From Calidifontibacter indicus (lineage in GTDB: Bacteria; Actinomycetota; Actinomycetes; Actinomycetales; Dermatophilaceae): a stretch of DNA of 64,000 bases. How positions within the stretch are numbered: position 1 is the first letter of the stretch; each line of letters starts with the position of its first letter. The position numbers and the translations under genes are program-made. Shown piece by piece: positions 25,263 through 38,714 of the stretch. The stretch is taken from assembly GCF_003386865.1 (NCBI RefSeq), contig NZ_QTUA01000001.1, positions 2,728,001-2,792,000 of the forward strand, in the 5' to 3' direction. The notes beneath the pieces were generated by a model. It worked only from the letters and a program-made list of their open reading frames with translations, did no database searches and was not told where the DNA came from.

Positions 25263-25676
25263 ATGGGCGACGTGAAGACACTGCTCAACATCGTCTGGTT
25301 CGTGTTCGCCGGCTTCTGGCTCTGGCTCGCCTACGCGCTGGCCGGAGTGATCATGTGCCTCCTGATCGTGACGATCCCGTTCGGGATCGCCTCGTTCCGA
25401 CTCGGCAACTTCGCGGTGTGGCCCTTCGGGCGGACGGTGATCGACAAGCCGACCGCGGGCGTCGGGTCGGCGATCGGCAACGTGCTGTGGTTCATCCTGG
25501 CCGGTATCTGGCTGGCGATCGCGCATGTCGTCACCGCCGTCGGCCTCGCGATCACGATCATCGGCATCCCCTTCGCCTGGGCGAACCTCAAGATGATCCC
25601 GGCCGCGCTCTTCCCGCTCGGCAAGCAGATCGTCGACGAGGACTCGCTGCGCGCCGGGGCGTACTACCGGGTGTGA
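25263..25676 (+). CDS. YccF domain membrane protein
   Basis: A 137-residue inner-membrane protein. It carries the two repeated YccF blocks: LLNIVWFVFAGFWLWLAYAL with LLIVTIPFGIASFRLGNFAV, and NVLWFILAGIWLAIAHV with ITIIGIPFAWANLKMIPAA. Four membrane helices are expected. The family's function is not established. The start at the ATG at 25263 (MGDVKTLLN) is preferred over an upstream in-frame extension. It is divergent from the small frame and miaB, and convergent with recX. Confidence 0.9.
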   Translation: MGDVKTLLNIVWFVFAGFWLWLAYALAGVIMCLLIVTIPFGIASFRLGNFAVWPFGRTVIDKPTAGVGSAIGNVLWFILAGIWLAIAHVVTAVGLAITIIGIPFAWANLKMIPAALFPLGKQIVDEDSLRAGAYYRV

Positions 25677-25698
25677 GCCGGCGCCAGGTCGAAAGTGC

Positions 25699-26346
25699 TC
25701 AGTCGCGCTGGTGCTCGGGCGCGTCGGCGATCGCCTCGCGGATCACCAACCACGAGACCGACGACGAGTAGCCCTTGCGGGCGAGCATGCCGGCGAGGCG
25801 ACGGGTCTGCACGGTCGCGTCGAGTCCGTGCATCGAGCGCATCTTCTTGGCGACGAGCGCGCGAGCACGCTCCTTCTCGTCCTCCGGGTCGACCTCGTCG
25901 AGGGTCGCTCGGGTGATGTCGTCGTCGACGCCCTTCTTGCGCAACTCTTGAGCGAGTGCCCGTTTGGCGAGACCGCGGCCGGCCTGCTGGGAACGCACGA
26001 GCATCCGCGCGTAGGCCTCGTCGTCGATGAGGCCGACCTCGGTCATCCGGTCGAGCACGGCGTCGGCGATGTCGGGGTCACATCCGCGTTGAGCGAGCTT
26101 GTCGGACAACTGCTTTCGGCTGCGCGGCGCCATCGTCAGCTGGCGCAGCACGATCGTGCGCGCCACCTCGTAGGGGTCGGCGTCGCGGTCTTGCTCCGGC
26201 GCGGGCGCAGCACGCTTCTTCTTGCGTTCGCGGGCCGGTTTCACCGGCTTCGCGGACGTCGCAGCCTCGCGTGTCTCGAGGGGCGTCGAGTCCGCCGGAT
26301 CAACGAAATCCGGCGGACTCGACTGCCGATCAAAGGGATTGGTCAC
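25699..26346 (-). CDS. recX: Regulatory protein RecX
   Basis: RecX binds and caps RecA filaments and limits recombinase activity. The 215-residue product starts at a GTG at 26346. An acidic/basic unstructured N-terminus of about 60 residues is followed by three-helix repeats with family motifs: ARTIVLRQLTMAPRSRKQLS, DVxLDRMTEVGLIDDEAYAR, QAGRGLAKRALAQELRKKGV. It lies 15 bases downstream of recA on the same strand, the usual recA-recX operon. Confidence 0.94.
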   Translation of the reverse strand: MTNPFDRQSSPPDFVDPADSTPLETREAATSAKPVKPARERKKKRAAPAPEQDRDADPYEVARTIVLRQLTMAPRSRKQLSDKLAQRGCDPDIADAVLDRMTEVGLIDDEAYARMLVRSQQAGRGLAKRALAQELRKKGVDDDITRATLDEVDPEDEKERARALVAKKMRSMHGLDATVQTRRLAGMLARKGYSSSVSWLVIREAIADAPEHQRD

Positions 26347-26361
26347 TGGGAGTCATCCCGA

Positions 26362-27483
<1,122 letters not shown>

Positions 27484-27565
27484 GAGCGATGCTCCTATGG
27501 GTCTCGTGGTGAACGCGCCTACCGGCGACCGGTGCGAACCTGCGTGTGGGTTCGACTGAGGTCAG

Positions 27566-27588
27566 ACGCTAGGGGCCACCACCGACAA
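27566..27588 (-). promoter_or_regulatory. RecA-NDp (PafBC-dependent) promoter of recA
   Basis: On the minus strand, TTGTCGGTG-N8-TAGCGT matches the RecA-NDp consensus (TTGTCRGTG-N8-TANNNT) known from mycobacteria. It is bound by the WYL regulator pair PafBC and acts independently of LexA. It lies about 83 bases upstream of the recA start codon. Confidence 0.8.
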
Positions 27589-27663
27589 CCACCGCTGCCG
27601 TCTCCACGCCTGGGGACGAAATGGCCCTGGTGTGGCACCTGGGGATGAGCCTACGCCACCAGA

Positions 27664-27679
27664 TCGAACATTCGTACGA
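27664..27679. promoter_or_regulatory. LexA SOS-box-like site
   Basis: TCGAAC-ATTC-GTACGA differs from the actinobacterial SOS palindrome TCGAAC-N4-GTTCGA at one base. It is about 180 bases upstream of recA, between recA and the DUF3046 gene. Confidence 0.55.
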
Positions 27680-27717
27680 GCATCGGCGCAGGCGTGTCGC
27701 GTGTCGCGCGCCGTCGT

Positions 27718-27948
27718 TCAGTCGGCCCGGCCGCCGTCACGGATCGGACGGTCCTTGCCGAGCCAGCGCTCCTTGGGCACTTCCATCTCGACGCACAACG
27801 CCCGCCACACCTCGCGCGGGGCGACGCCGGCCGCGAGCGCCTCGCCGCCCGTGCGGTAGCCGACTTCGGCCAGCACATGCGAGTCGATCAGCACGCGACC
27901 GTAGCCGCTGCCGAACTCCTCCTCGACCAGCCGCCAGAACTCGCTCAT
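27718..27948 (-). CDS. DUF3046 protein
   Basis: A 76-residue basic/acidic protein beginning MSEFWRLVEEEFGSGYGRVL, with the conserved pattern GGEALAAGVAPREVWRALC. This family is found almost only in actinobacteria next to recA-recX, as here. Its function is unknown. The ATG at 27948 is natural; longer in-frame extensions overlap the divergent amidase gene. Confidence 0.9.
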   Translation of the reverse strand: MSEFWRLVEEEFGSGYGRVLIDSHVLAEVGYRTGGEALAAGVAPREVWRALCVEMEVPKERWLGKDRPIRDGGRAD

Positions 27949-28015
27949 CCGCACCGCGCCAGTGTCGCAAACCTTCGATGTGCAACTCGGGGCGACTCGG
28001 CCATACTTGGCGACT

Positions 28016-28981
28016 ATGCGGTTGATTACATCCACCCAGGTCCCCACGTCGTACGCCCGGGTCGAGGAACCCACGTCCGGGCCGGTGCGTGTCGGGCTGG
28101 TGCAGCACCACTGGCGCGAGAACGCCGAGGAGTTGGTCGCCGCACTGCGCGACGGCATCCGGCAAGCGGCCGAGGCCGGCGCCACCATCGTGTTCCTGCC
28201 GGAGCTGACGTTGTCACGGTACCCCGCCGACACCCTGCCGGCGGGCGAGCCCGACGCGACCGCGGAGTCGCTGACCGACGGCCCCACCTTCACCTTCGCC
28301 GCGCAGGCCGCCAAGGACTTCGGCGTGCATGTGCACGCCTCGCTGTTCGAGAAGGCACCCGAGGCCGACGGACGCGGGCTGAACACCGCGATCCTCGTCT
28401 CCCCCGCCGGTGAACTCGTGGCACGCACCCGCAAGACGCACATCCCGGTCACCGCCGGTTACTACGAGGACAAGTACTTCCGTCCGGGCCCGGCCGAAGG
28501 CGCCTACCCGGTCGTCGACCTGCAGGAGCCCGCGGTGAAGCTCGGGCTGCCGACCTGCTGGGACGAGTGGTTCCCGGAGGTCGCCCGCTCCTACGCGCTG
28601 GGCGGAGCGCAGGTGCTGGTCTACCCGACCGCGATCGGCTCCGAGCCCGACCACCCCGACTTCGACACCCAGCCGCTGTGGCAGCACACCATCGTCGGGC
28701 ACGCCATCGCCAACGGCCTGTTCGTGGTCGTGCCCAACCGCATCGGCAGCGAGGGCCTCATCACCTTCTACGGCTCCTCCTTCGTCGCCGACCCCTACGG
28801 TCGCGTGCTGGTGCAGGCCCCGCGCGACGAGGAGGCGGTGCTGGTCACCGACCTCGACCTCGCCCAGGGCAAGGACTGGATCGACCTGTTCCCGTTCCTG
28901 TCGACCCGCCGTCCGGACACCTATGCCGCGCTCGCCGAGCCGGTGCGTCCGGAGCACGTCCGGGTCGACCCGAATGCCTGA
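28016..28981 (+). CDS. aguB: Carbon-nitrogen hydrolase, probable N-carbamoylputrescine amidase
   Basis: A 321-residue nitrilase-superfamily enzyme. The catalytic triad is visible: Glu in FLPELTLSRY, Lys in RTRKTHIP and Cys in PTCWDEWFPE. It overlaps the agmatine deiminase gene by 8 bases. Together they would turn agmatine into N-carbamoylputrescine and then putrescine, CO2 and ammonia. The ATG at 28016 is close behind a CATACT -10-like sequence, so the mRNA may be nearly leaderless. The product fits the AguB branch (TCWDEWFPEVARSYALGGA). Confidence 0.92.
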   Translation: MRLITSTQVPTSYARVEEPTSGPVRVGLVQHHWRENAEELVAALRDGIRQAAEAGATIVFLPELTLSRYPADTLPAGEPDATAESLTDGPTFTFAAQAAKDFGVHVHASLFEKAPEADGRGLNTAILVSPAGELVARTRKTHIPVTAGYYEDKYFRPGPAEGAYPVVDLQEPAVKLGLPTCWDEWFPEVARSYALGGAQVLVYPTAIGSEPDHPDFDTQPLWQHTIVGHAIANGLFVVVPNRIGSEGLITFYGSSFVADPYGRVLVQAPRDEEAVLVTDLDLAQGKDWIDLFPFLSTRRPDTYAALAEPVRPEHVRVDPNA

Positions 28982-30011
28982 CACCATGTCGTGGCGGATG
29001 CCCGCCGAGTGGGCCCCGCAGGACCGCGTCTGGATGGCGTTCCCGAGCCAGGGCTACACCCTCGGCGACACCGAGGAGGAGGCCGACGCGGCCCGTCGCA
29101 CGTGGGCCGCGGTCGCGAACGCGGTCGCGCGGTTCGAGCCGGTGCACATGCTGGTCACCGCCGACGATCTCCCGATCGCGCGCGAACTCGTCGATGCCGC
29201 CGTCGAACTGCACGAGGCCGAACTGGACGACGCGTGGATGCGCGACATCGGCCCCACCTTCGTGCTCGGTGCGGACGGCGAACTCGGCGCGGTCGACTGG
29301 GTGTTCAACGGCTGGGGTGCTCAGTCGTGGGCGAGCTGGGACAAGGACGCGTTGGTCGCCGCCCGGATCGGCGCTCTGACCGGGGCCGTGATCGTGCCCT
29401 CACCCATCGTCAACGAGGGCGGCGGCATCCACGTCGACGGCGAGGGCACCGTGCTGCTCACCGAGACCGTGCAACTCGACCCGGGTCGCAATCCCGACGC
29501 CACCAAGGCCGACATCGAGGCGGAGATGGCCCGCTGCCTCGGCGCGACGAAGTGCCTCTGGCTGCCCCGCGGTCTCACCCGCGACTACGACGAGTTCGGC
29601 ACCCGCGGCCACATCGACATCGTGGCCACGTTCACCGAGCCGGGCGTGGTGCTGGTGCACGACCAGGAGCACCCCGACCACCCCGACCAGGCCGTGAGCG
29701 CGGAGGTGATCGCGCTGCTGGAACAGGCCACGGACGCCGCCGGGCGCCGACTGCGCGTCGAGCGCATCCCGGCGCCCGCGACCCTCTTCGACGACGACGG
29801 ACCGGTCGACTACAGCTACGTCAACCACCTCGTCGTCAACGGCGGCGTGATCGCCTGCACGTTCGCCGACGAGCACGACCAACGCGCGCTCGAGGTCTTG
29901 CGCAGGGTCTACCCCGGCCGCGAGGTCGTGGGCGTCGACGCCCGCGAGCTGTTCGCCCGCGGCGGTGGGATCCACTGCATCACCCAGCAGCAACCGTCCG
30001 TCGCCGGCTGA
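28974..30011 (+). CDS. aguA: Agmatine deiminase
   Basis: A 345-residue member of the guanidine-group-modifying superfamily that converts agmatine to N-carbamoylputrescine and ammonia. Seen: AELDDAWMRDIGPTFV, VFNGWG, NEGGGIHVDGEGT, TRGHIDIVA and the catalytic cysteine in GGGIHCITQQQP at the C-terminus. It starts at an ATG inside the end of the amidase gene, showing tight translational coupling of two consecutive steps. A repeat C unit follows the stop. Confidence 0.95.
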   Translation: MPDTMSWRMPAEWAPQDRVWMAFPSQGYTLGDTEEEADAARRTWAAVANAVARFEPVHMLVTADDLPIARELVDAAVELHEAELDDAWMRDIGPTFVLGADGELGAVDWVFNGWGAQSWASWDKDALVAARIGALTGAVIVPSPIVNEGGGIHVDGEGTVLLTETVQLDPGRNPDATKADIEAEMARCLGATKCLWLPRGLTRDYDEFGTRGHIDIVATFTEPGVVLVHDQEHPDHPDQAVSAEVIALLEQATDAAGRRLRVERIPAPATLFDDDGPVDYSYVNHLVVNGGVIACTFADEHDQRALEVLRRVYPGREVVGVDARELFARGGGIHCITQQQPSVAG

Positions 30012-30014
30012 CGC

Positions 30015-30082
30015 CCGCAAACGCTTCGCTTCCCGACACACGCTGCTGTTGCAACAGCAGCTTCTGCGAACAAGTGCAGCGT
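30015..30082. repeat. Interspersed palindromic repeat family C, copy 1
   Basis: CCGCAAACGCTTCGCTTCCC, then a perfect 18-base palindrome CTGCTGTTGCAACAGCAG (30043-30060), then TGCAGCGTT. The outer AACGCT/AGCGTT form short terminal inverted repeats. A related copy is at 46376-46445. Confidence 0.65.
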
Positions 30083-30098
30083 TCGGAGGTCAACTAGC

Positions 30099-30956
30099 GT
30101 GGCGCGCATGACTTCTCACGACGGCAAGAAGGTGCTCATCACCGGCGCGGCCCGGGGCATCGGCGCCGCGCTGGCCGGACGGCTCGCCGGTCAGGGAGCC
30201 CAGGTCGCGCTGCTCGGGCTCGAGCCCGAGCTGTTGAAGCAGGTGTCGCAGCGGTGTCCCGGCTCGCTGTGGCGCGAGGTCGACGTGACGGACGGCGACC
30301 GGGTCGACGAGGTCGTCAACGAGATCGCGACCCTCTGGGGCGGTCTCGACGTCGTGGTGGCGAACGCCGGCGTGGCCGGACAGCTCGCGCTCGACGGCGG
30401 CGACCCGGAGGTGATGCGGGCGCACCTCGAGGTCAACGTGATGGGGTGCTACCGCACGTTGCGCGCCGCCGCGCCGCACATCAGTCATCCGGACGGTTAC
30501 GCCGTGGCCACCGCCTCCCTCGCCGCGGCCGCGCATGCACCGCTCATGGGCGCGTACAACGCCTCGAAGGCGGCCGTCGAGGCCCTCGGCAACACTTTCC
30601 GCATCGAACTCGCGCCGACCGGGGCGAAGGTGGGGGTCGCCTACTTCGCCGAGATCGACACCGACATGACCTCACGCGGCTTCGGCACCCGCGCCGCGAC
30701 GATGCTCACCGGCGGCGGCACGATCCTCGGCGTGGCGCCGCTGGAGAGCGCGATCGACGCGCTCGACCGCGGCATCCGCAAGCGGTCGCGCCGCATCTGC
30801 GCACCGCGCTGGATCGCCCCGATCCTGCCCGCCCGCATGGTCGCGCAGCGGGTGATGGAGTTGCGCGGATTCCCGCAGTTGACGCTCGCACTGCAGATCG
30901 CCCGCGAGGAGGGCGCCGACCTGACCACCGTTCAGCCGCAACGGATCTCGAAGTGA
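30099..30956 (+). CDS. Short-chain dehydrogenase/reductase
   Basis: A 285-residue Rossmann-fold oxidoreductase. Seen: cofactor motif TGAARGIGA, NAGVAG, the active-site Tyr and Lys in YNASK (about residues 154-158) and a Ser in ATASLAAAAH. The GTG at 30099 is 9 bases after GGAGG and is preferred over the ATG at 30108, which is 18 away. The C-terminal part (RRICAPRWIAPILPARMVAQ) is basic and may contact the membrane. The substrate is unknown. Its stop overlaps a decayed carboxymuconolactone-decarboxylase-family gene. Confidence 0.9.
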   Translation: MARMTSHDGKKVLITGAARGIGAALAGRLAGQGAQVALLGLEPELLKQVSQRCPGSLWREVDVTDGDRVDEVVNEIATLWGGLDVVVANAGVAGQLALDGGDPEVMRAHLEVNVMGCYRTLRAAAPHISHPDGYAVATASLAAAAHAPLMGAYNASKAAVEALGNTFRIELAPTGAKVGVAYFAEIDTDMTSRGFGTRAATMLTGGGTILGVAPLESAIDALDRGIRKRSRRICAPRWIAPILPARMVAQRVMELRGFPQLTLALQIAREEGADLTTVQPQRISK

Positions 30957-31325
30957 CTACCGAGGTCACCAAGCGAGCGTCCGCGCGCATCGCACCCGGG
31001 TCACTGCGCCAACTCGGCCTCCCGGCGTACGCGATGAGCCGGGTGGCCGGCAAGGTCACCGGCACGCGTCCGCCGGCGATCTTCACCACACTCGGTCGCG
31101 CGAAGGGGCTCTACTGGGGCTGGCTGCACTTCGCCGGACGGCTCATGCCCTTCGGGTCGCTGCCCCGCCGGGAGAGCGAGTTGGCAATTCTGCGGGGAGT
31201 GGGCACGGCTGCGGGCCCACCTCGACGAGCGTGAGTCGGTGGAGTTCCTGCTCCTGGTCGGCCACTACGACATGCTCGCCACCACACTGCACACGCTGCG
31301 CGTCACTCCCGATCCGGCACGCTGA
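30953..31325 (+). pseudogene. Carboxymuconolactone decarboxylase-family gene with internal deletion
   Basis: The frame starts at a GTG overlapping the SDR stop and reads a normal family N-terminus (FTTLGRAKGLYWGWLHFAGR, MPFGSLPRRESELAILR). It then breaks: the frame ends at 31234 with GVGTAAGPPRRA. In another frame from about 31203 the family C-terminus is present (WARLRAHLDERES, FLLLVGHYDMLATTLHTLRV) to a stop at 31325. The middle, including the CxxC/His redox region of the family, is missing. A single out-of-frame deletion explains this. Full-length relatives are about 190 residues. Confidence 0.75.
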
Positions 31326-31329
31326 CGGC

Positions 31330-31364
31330 TTGTCGGTGGGCTTGTCGGTGCGACGTGGCAGGCT
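31330..31364 (+). promoter_or_regulatory. Tandem PafBC-like boxes upstream of lhr
   Basis: TTGTCGGTG occurs twice (31330-31338 and 31342-31350). The second is followed by 8 bases and CAGGCT, one mismatch from the RecA-NDp -10 pattern TANNNT. It ends 8 bases before the lhr ATG, so the transcript would be leaderless or nearly so. Confidence 0.55.
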
Positions 31365-31372
31365 GAACGCCG

Positions 31373-36076
<4,704 letters not shown>

Positions 36077-36088
36077 GGTGGCGGGCGG

Positions 36089-36853
36089 ATGCCTGAGGGC
36101 GACGCCGTGTGGCGCACGGCCCGCCGCTTGCACGACGCCCTCGCCGGGCAGCCGTTGGTCGGCGTCGACCTGCGCTGGAGTCGGTTGCCGGCGGTCGAAC
36201 TGCACGGCCTGCGGACGCTGGAGGTGCGCCCGCGCGGCAAGCACATCCTGCACCGGGTGGAATCGGGGTGGACGATCCACTCACACCTGCGAATGGACGG
36301 TTCGTGGCGCACGATGCCGACGGCGAAGGTGACGCCACGCACCGCGCGGCACCCCGACATCCGGGCCATCGTCGCCACCGCCGAGCAGGCCGCGATCGGG
36401 TGGAGGCTCGGCATGCTCGACGTCGTCCGCACCCGCGACGAGCCGAGCCTGGTCGGGCACCTCGGCCCTGACCTGCTCGGTGACGACTGGGACACCAGCG
36501 AAGCGGCACGCCGGCTGCGCTCGACCGGCCCGACACCGATCGGCGCGGCGCTGCTCGACCAACGCAACCTCGCCGGGCTCGGCACCATCTGGACCTCCGA
36601 GCCCCTGCACGAGTGCGGCATCGACCCCTGGCGGCCGGTCGAGGAAATCGACGAGCCGACCCTGCGCGGCCTGCTCGAGGTGGCGCATCGGATGCTCGGC
36701 GACTCGGTGGTCCATCGTCTGCACCGCATGCAGGTGTACGGGCGACACGGTCGGCCGTGCCCGCGCTGCGGCACGCCGCTGGTGCGCAAGGAGATCGGCA
36801 CAGCGCCGAACGACCGACTGGTCACCTATTGCCCCGGGTGCCAACGCAATTGA
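36089..36853 (+). CDS. nei: Endonuclease VIII-like DNA glycosylase (Nei2)
   Basis: A 254-residue Fpg/Nei-family glycosylase that removes oxidised bases and nicks the abasic site. The N-terminus MPEGDAVWRTARRLHDAL provides the catalytic Pro2 and Glu3. RPRGKHIL holds the conserved Lys, and LLDQRNLAGLGTIW is the helix-two-turn-helix. The C-terminal zinc finger is CPRC...CPGC. It lies 12 bases after lhr and is probably co-transcribed as a repair operon. Confidence 0.94.
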   Translation: MPEGDAVWRTARRLHDALAGQPLVGVDLRWSRLPAVELHGLRTLEVRPRGKHILHRVESGWTIHSHLRMDGSWRTMPTAKVTPRTARHPDIRAIVATAEQAAIGWRLGMLDVVRTRDEPSLVGHLGPDLLGDDWDTSEAARRLRSTGPTPIGAALLDQRNLAGLGTIWTSEPLHECGIDPWRPVEEIDEPTLRGLLEVAHRMLGDSVVHRLHRMQVYGRHGRPCPRCGTPLVRKEIGTAPNDRLVTYCPGCQRN

Positions 36854-36892
36854 AGGCCACTTGCGGGCCGGCGATTGAGGACGGCTCCGAGG

Positions 36893-37189
36893 TCAGGCGG
36901 CGGAGACGACCGCACGGTCGGCAGCGACCGGCAGCGGCACAGGAGCGGTCAGCGCCTCGGCACCGGCGACGCGCTGGGAGACCAGCGTGAGCGTCGTCGA
37001 CAGCGGCATGCCGAGCGCGTCGCAGATCGATGCGAGCAGCTCCGACGACGCTTCCTTCTCGCCCCGCTCGATCTCGCTGAGGTAGCCGAGGGAGACCTTC
37101 GCCTCCGAGGACACCTCGCGCAGGGTGCGGCCCTGTTCCTGACGCAACTCCCGCAGGACGTCGCCGAGCTCTTCACGCAGCAAGATCAT
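36893..37189 (-). CDS. clgR: ClgR-like XRE-family regulator
   Basis: A 98-residue helix-turn-helix protein: [40 protein letters not shown]. This is the sequence and size of ClgR, the actinobacterial activator of clp protease genes, and the neighbourhood (cinA, pgsA, rimO, ftsK on the same strand) is the usual one. The ATG at 37189 follows AGGAGG at the right distance; the upstream open frame is not used. The C-terminus ends in ADRAVVSAA; Streptomyces and mycobacterial ClgR end in hydrophobic AA-type degrons recognised by ClpP, and the final AA here fits that. Confidence 0.9.
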   Translation of the reverse strand: MILLREELGDVLRELRQEQGRTLREVSSEAKVSLGYLSEIERGEKEASSELLASICDALGMPLSTTLTLVSQRVAGAEALTAPVPLPVAADRAVVSAA

Positions 37190-37296
37190 GACGCCTCCTG
37201 GTCTGTCGATGCGCCGGACGGTCCGACGATTGCTCCACGATAACGGCCACCACCGACGGCGTGCCCGCCATATCCACGGAGTGCGTCCCGAGTTGT

Positions 37297-37347
37297 GTTC
37301 GGAACATGTTCGTGTGTGCCGGGGGCCGCAACGTTCGGAACCGTTCG
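37297..37347. promoter_or_regulatory. Two GTTCGGAAC boxes upstream of clgR
   Basis: GTTCGGAACATGTTCG (37297-37312) and GTTCGGAACCGTTCG (37333-37347) share the near-palindrome GTTCGGAAC followed after 1-2 bases by GTTCG. They sit 108-158 bases before the clgR start. They may be operators for clgR autoregulation or another stress regulator. Confidence 0.45.
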
Positions 37348-37386
37348 GATCGGTACACGAGTAGGACAACGCGGCGGCCGAGCGGG

Positions 37387-37950
37387 TCATTCCGCCGCTG
37401 CCGCAGTGCCGTGCTGCCCGCCTTCGCGCGAGCCTTCGGCGTGGTCTTCGGTGTGGTCTCCGGCGTGGTCGACAGTGGGCTCCGTCGACAGGCTCACGAG
37501 CACCAACCGCATCGCCTCGAGCGCGCTGCGTCGTCGGATGCGGTCGCGGTCACCGCTGAGTTCGAGGCGCACACTGCGCACGCCGGCGGGCCCGGCCACC
37601 GCGACGAACACCAGCCCGACGGGCGCGTCACCTTGCCGATCGGGGCCGGCGACACCGGTCGTGGCCACCCCGTAGTCGGCGCCGAACACGCGGCGGGCAC
37701 CGGCGGCCATCTGCTCGGCCACCTCGGCCTGCACCGGGCCACCGGCCGCCAGTAGGTCGGGGTCGACCCCGAGCACGGACGCCTTCGTGTCGGTCGCGTA
37801 GGTGACCGCTCCCCCGCGCAGCACGGCGCTGGCACCGGGCACGTCGGCGATGGTCGCGGCGACGAGGCCGGCGGTCAGCGACTCGGCCGTGGCGACGGTG
37901 CGCCCCAGCCCGGTGAGGCGGGCGACGAGTTGGGCCTCCGCGGGGAACAT
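37387..37950 (-). CDS. cinA: CinA C-terminal-domain amidase (NMN/pyrimidine-nucleotide type)
   Basis: A 187-residue protein consisting only of the CinA C-terminal domain. Typical blocks: [57 protein letters not shown]. Family members deamidate nicotinamide mononucleotide in the NAD salvage cycle. After about residue 160 there is a His/Asp/Glu-rich tail. The ATG at 37950 overlaps the pgsA stop (ATGA), so the genes are coupled. Confidence 0.9.
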   Translation of the reverse strand: MFPAEAQLVARLTGLGRTVATAESLTAGLVAATIADVPGASAVLRGGAVTYATDTKASVLGVDPDLLAAGGPVQAEVAEQMAAGARRVFGADYGVATTGVAGPDRQGDAPVGLVFVAVAGPAGVRSVRLELSGDRDRIRRRSALEAMRLVLVSLSTEPTVDHAGDHTEDHAEGSREGGQHGTAAAAE

Positions 37951-38714
37951 CAGGCCTTCGCCGGACGGCGCCGCAGCGACAGCGCCCGGAAGACGTAGTC
38001 GACACCGGTGGCGACCGTGATCACGAGGGCGACCGCCATCACGATCCAGGCCACGACGACGAACACACCACCGAACGGCAGCACGAACAGCCCGATCGCG
38101 ATCGCCTGCAGGAAGGTCTTCAACTTGCCGCCGCGGCTGGCCGGCAGCACGCCGTACTTGATCACCCACAGGCGCAGCAGCGTCACCCCGATCTCGCGCA
38201 CCAGGATGACGACGGTGACCCACCAGGGCACCCGGTCGATCAGCGACAGCCCGATGAGCGCCATGCCCATGAGCGCCTTGTCGGCGATCGGGTCCATCAT
38301 CTTCCCGAAGTCGGTGACCAACCCGCGCGCGCGGGCGATGTCGCCGTCGATGCGGTCGGTGATCGACGCGATGAAGAACACCGCGAATGCGCCGTACCGG
38401 TAGGCGTCGTCGTCACCGCCATTGGCGAGCAGCAGCCAACCGAACAACGGCACGAGCGCGATGCGCAGCATCGTCAACACGTTCGCGATGTTCCAGTTGC
38501 TGACGTCCTGGCTCGGGATGTCGGCCGGGTCGGGACGCAGTTCGGGCGCGTGGATGCGGATCGGGGTGCCGTCGGCGTGCCGCAACACGCGCGGCTCACG
38601 GGGCTCCCGTGGCTCACGCGGGCGGGTCTCACGCTGCTCGCGTGCCGCCCGCGGACGTCGCCGGCCCGGGTCCGGCTCACCGTCGGGCGGGCCGGGCAGG
38701 TGCTCGTGGGTCAT
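37950..38714 (-). CDS. pgsA: CDP-diacylglycerol-glycerol-3-phosphate 3-phosphatidyltransferase
   Basis: PgsA makes phosphatidylglycerol phosphate at the membrane. The CDP-alcohol phosphotransferase signature is present as [20 protein letters not shown] followed by MDPIADK (pattern D-x2-DG-x2-AR-x8-G-x3-D-x3-D). About six hydrophobic helices follow residue 85. The first 70 residues are Arg/Pro/Glu-rich and hydrophilic, an extension seen in some actinobacterial versions. It overlaps the rimO stop and the cinA start by 4 bases each. Confidence 0.93.
   Translation of the reverse strand: MTHEHLPGPPDGEPDPGRRRPRAAREQRETRPREPREPREPRVLRHADGTPIRIHAPELRPDPADIPSQDVSNWNIANVLTMLRIALVPLFGWLLLANGGDDDAYRYGAFAVFFIASITDRIDGDIARARGLVTDFGKMMDPIADKALMGMALIGLSLIDRVPWWVTVVILVREIGVTLLRLWVIKYGVLPASRGGKLKTFLQAIAIGLFVLPFGGVFVVVAWIVMAVALVITVATGVDYVFRALSLRRRPAKA

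Noticed and set aside
27535-27555. CGAAC-N10-GTTCG upstream of recA as an SOS box
   Set aside because: The spacer is 10 bases instead of 4; the site at 27664-27679 fits LexA far better.
30953-31234. Intact short 93-codon gene after the SDR gene
   Set aside because: The missing family C-terminus continues immediately in another frame, so a deleted pseudogene is the better reading.
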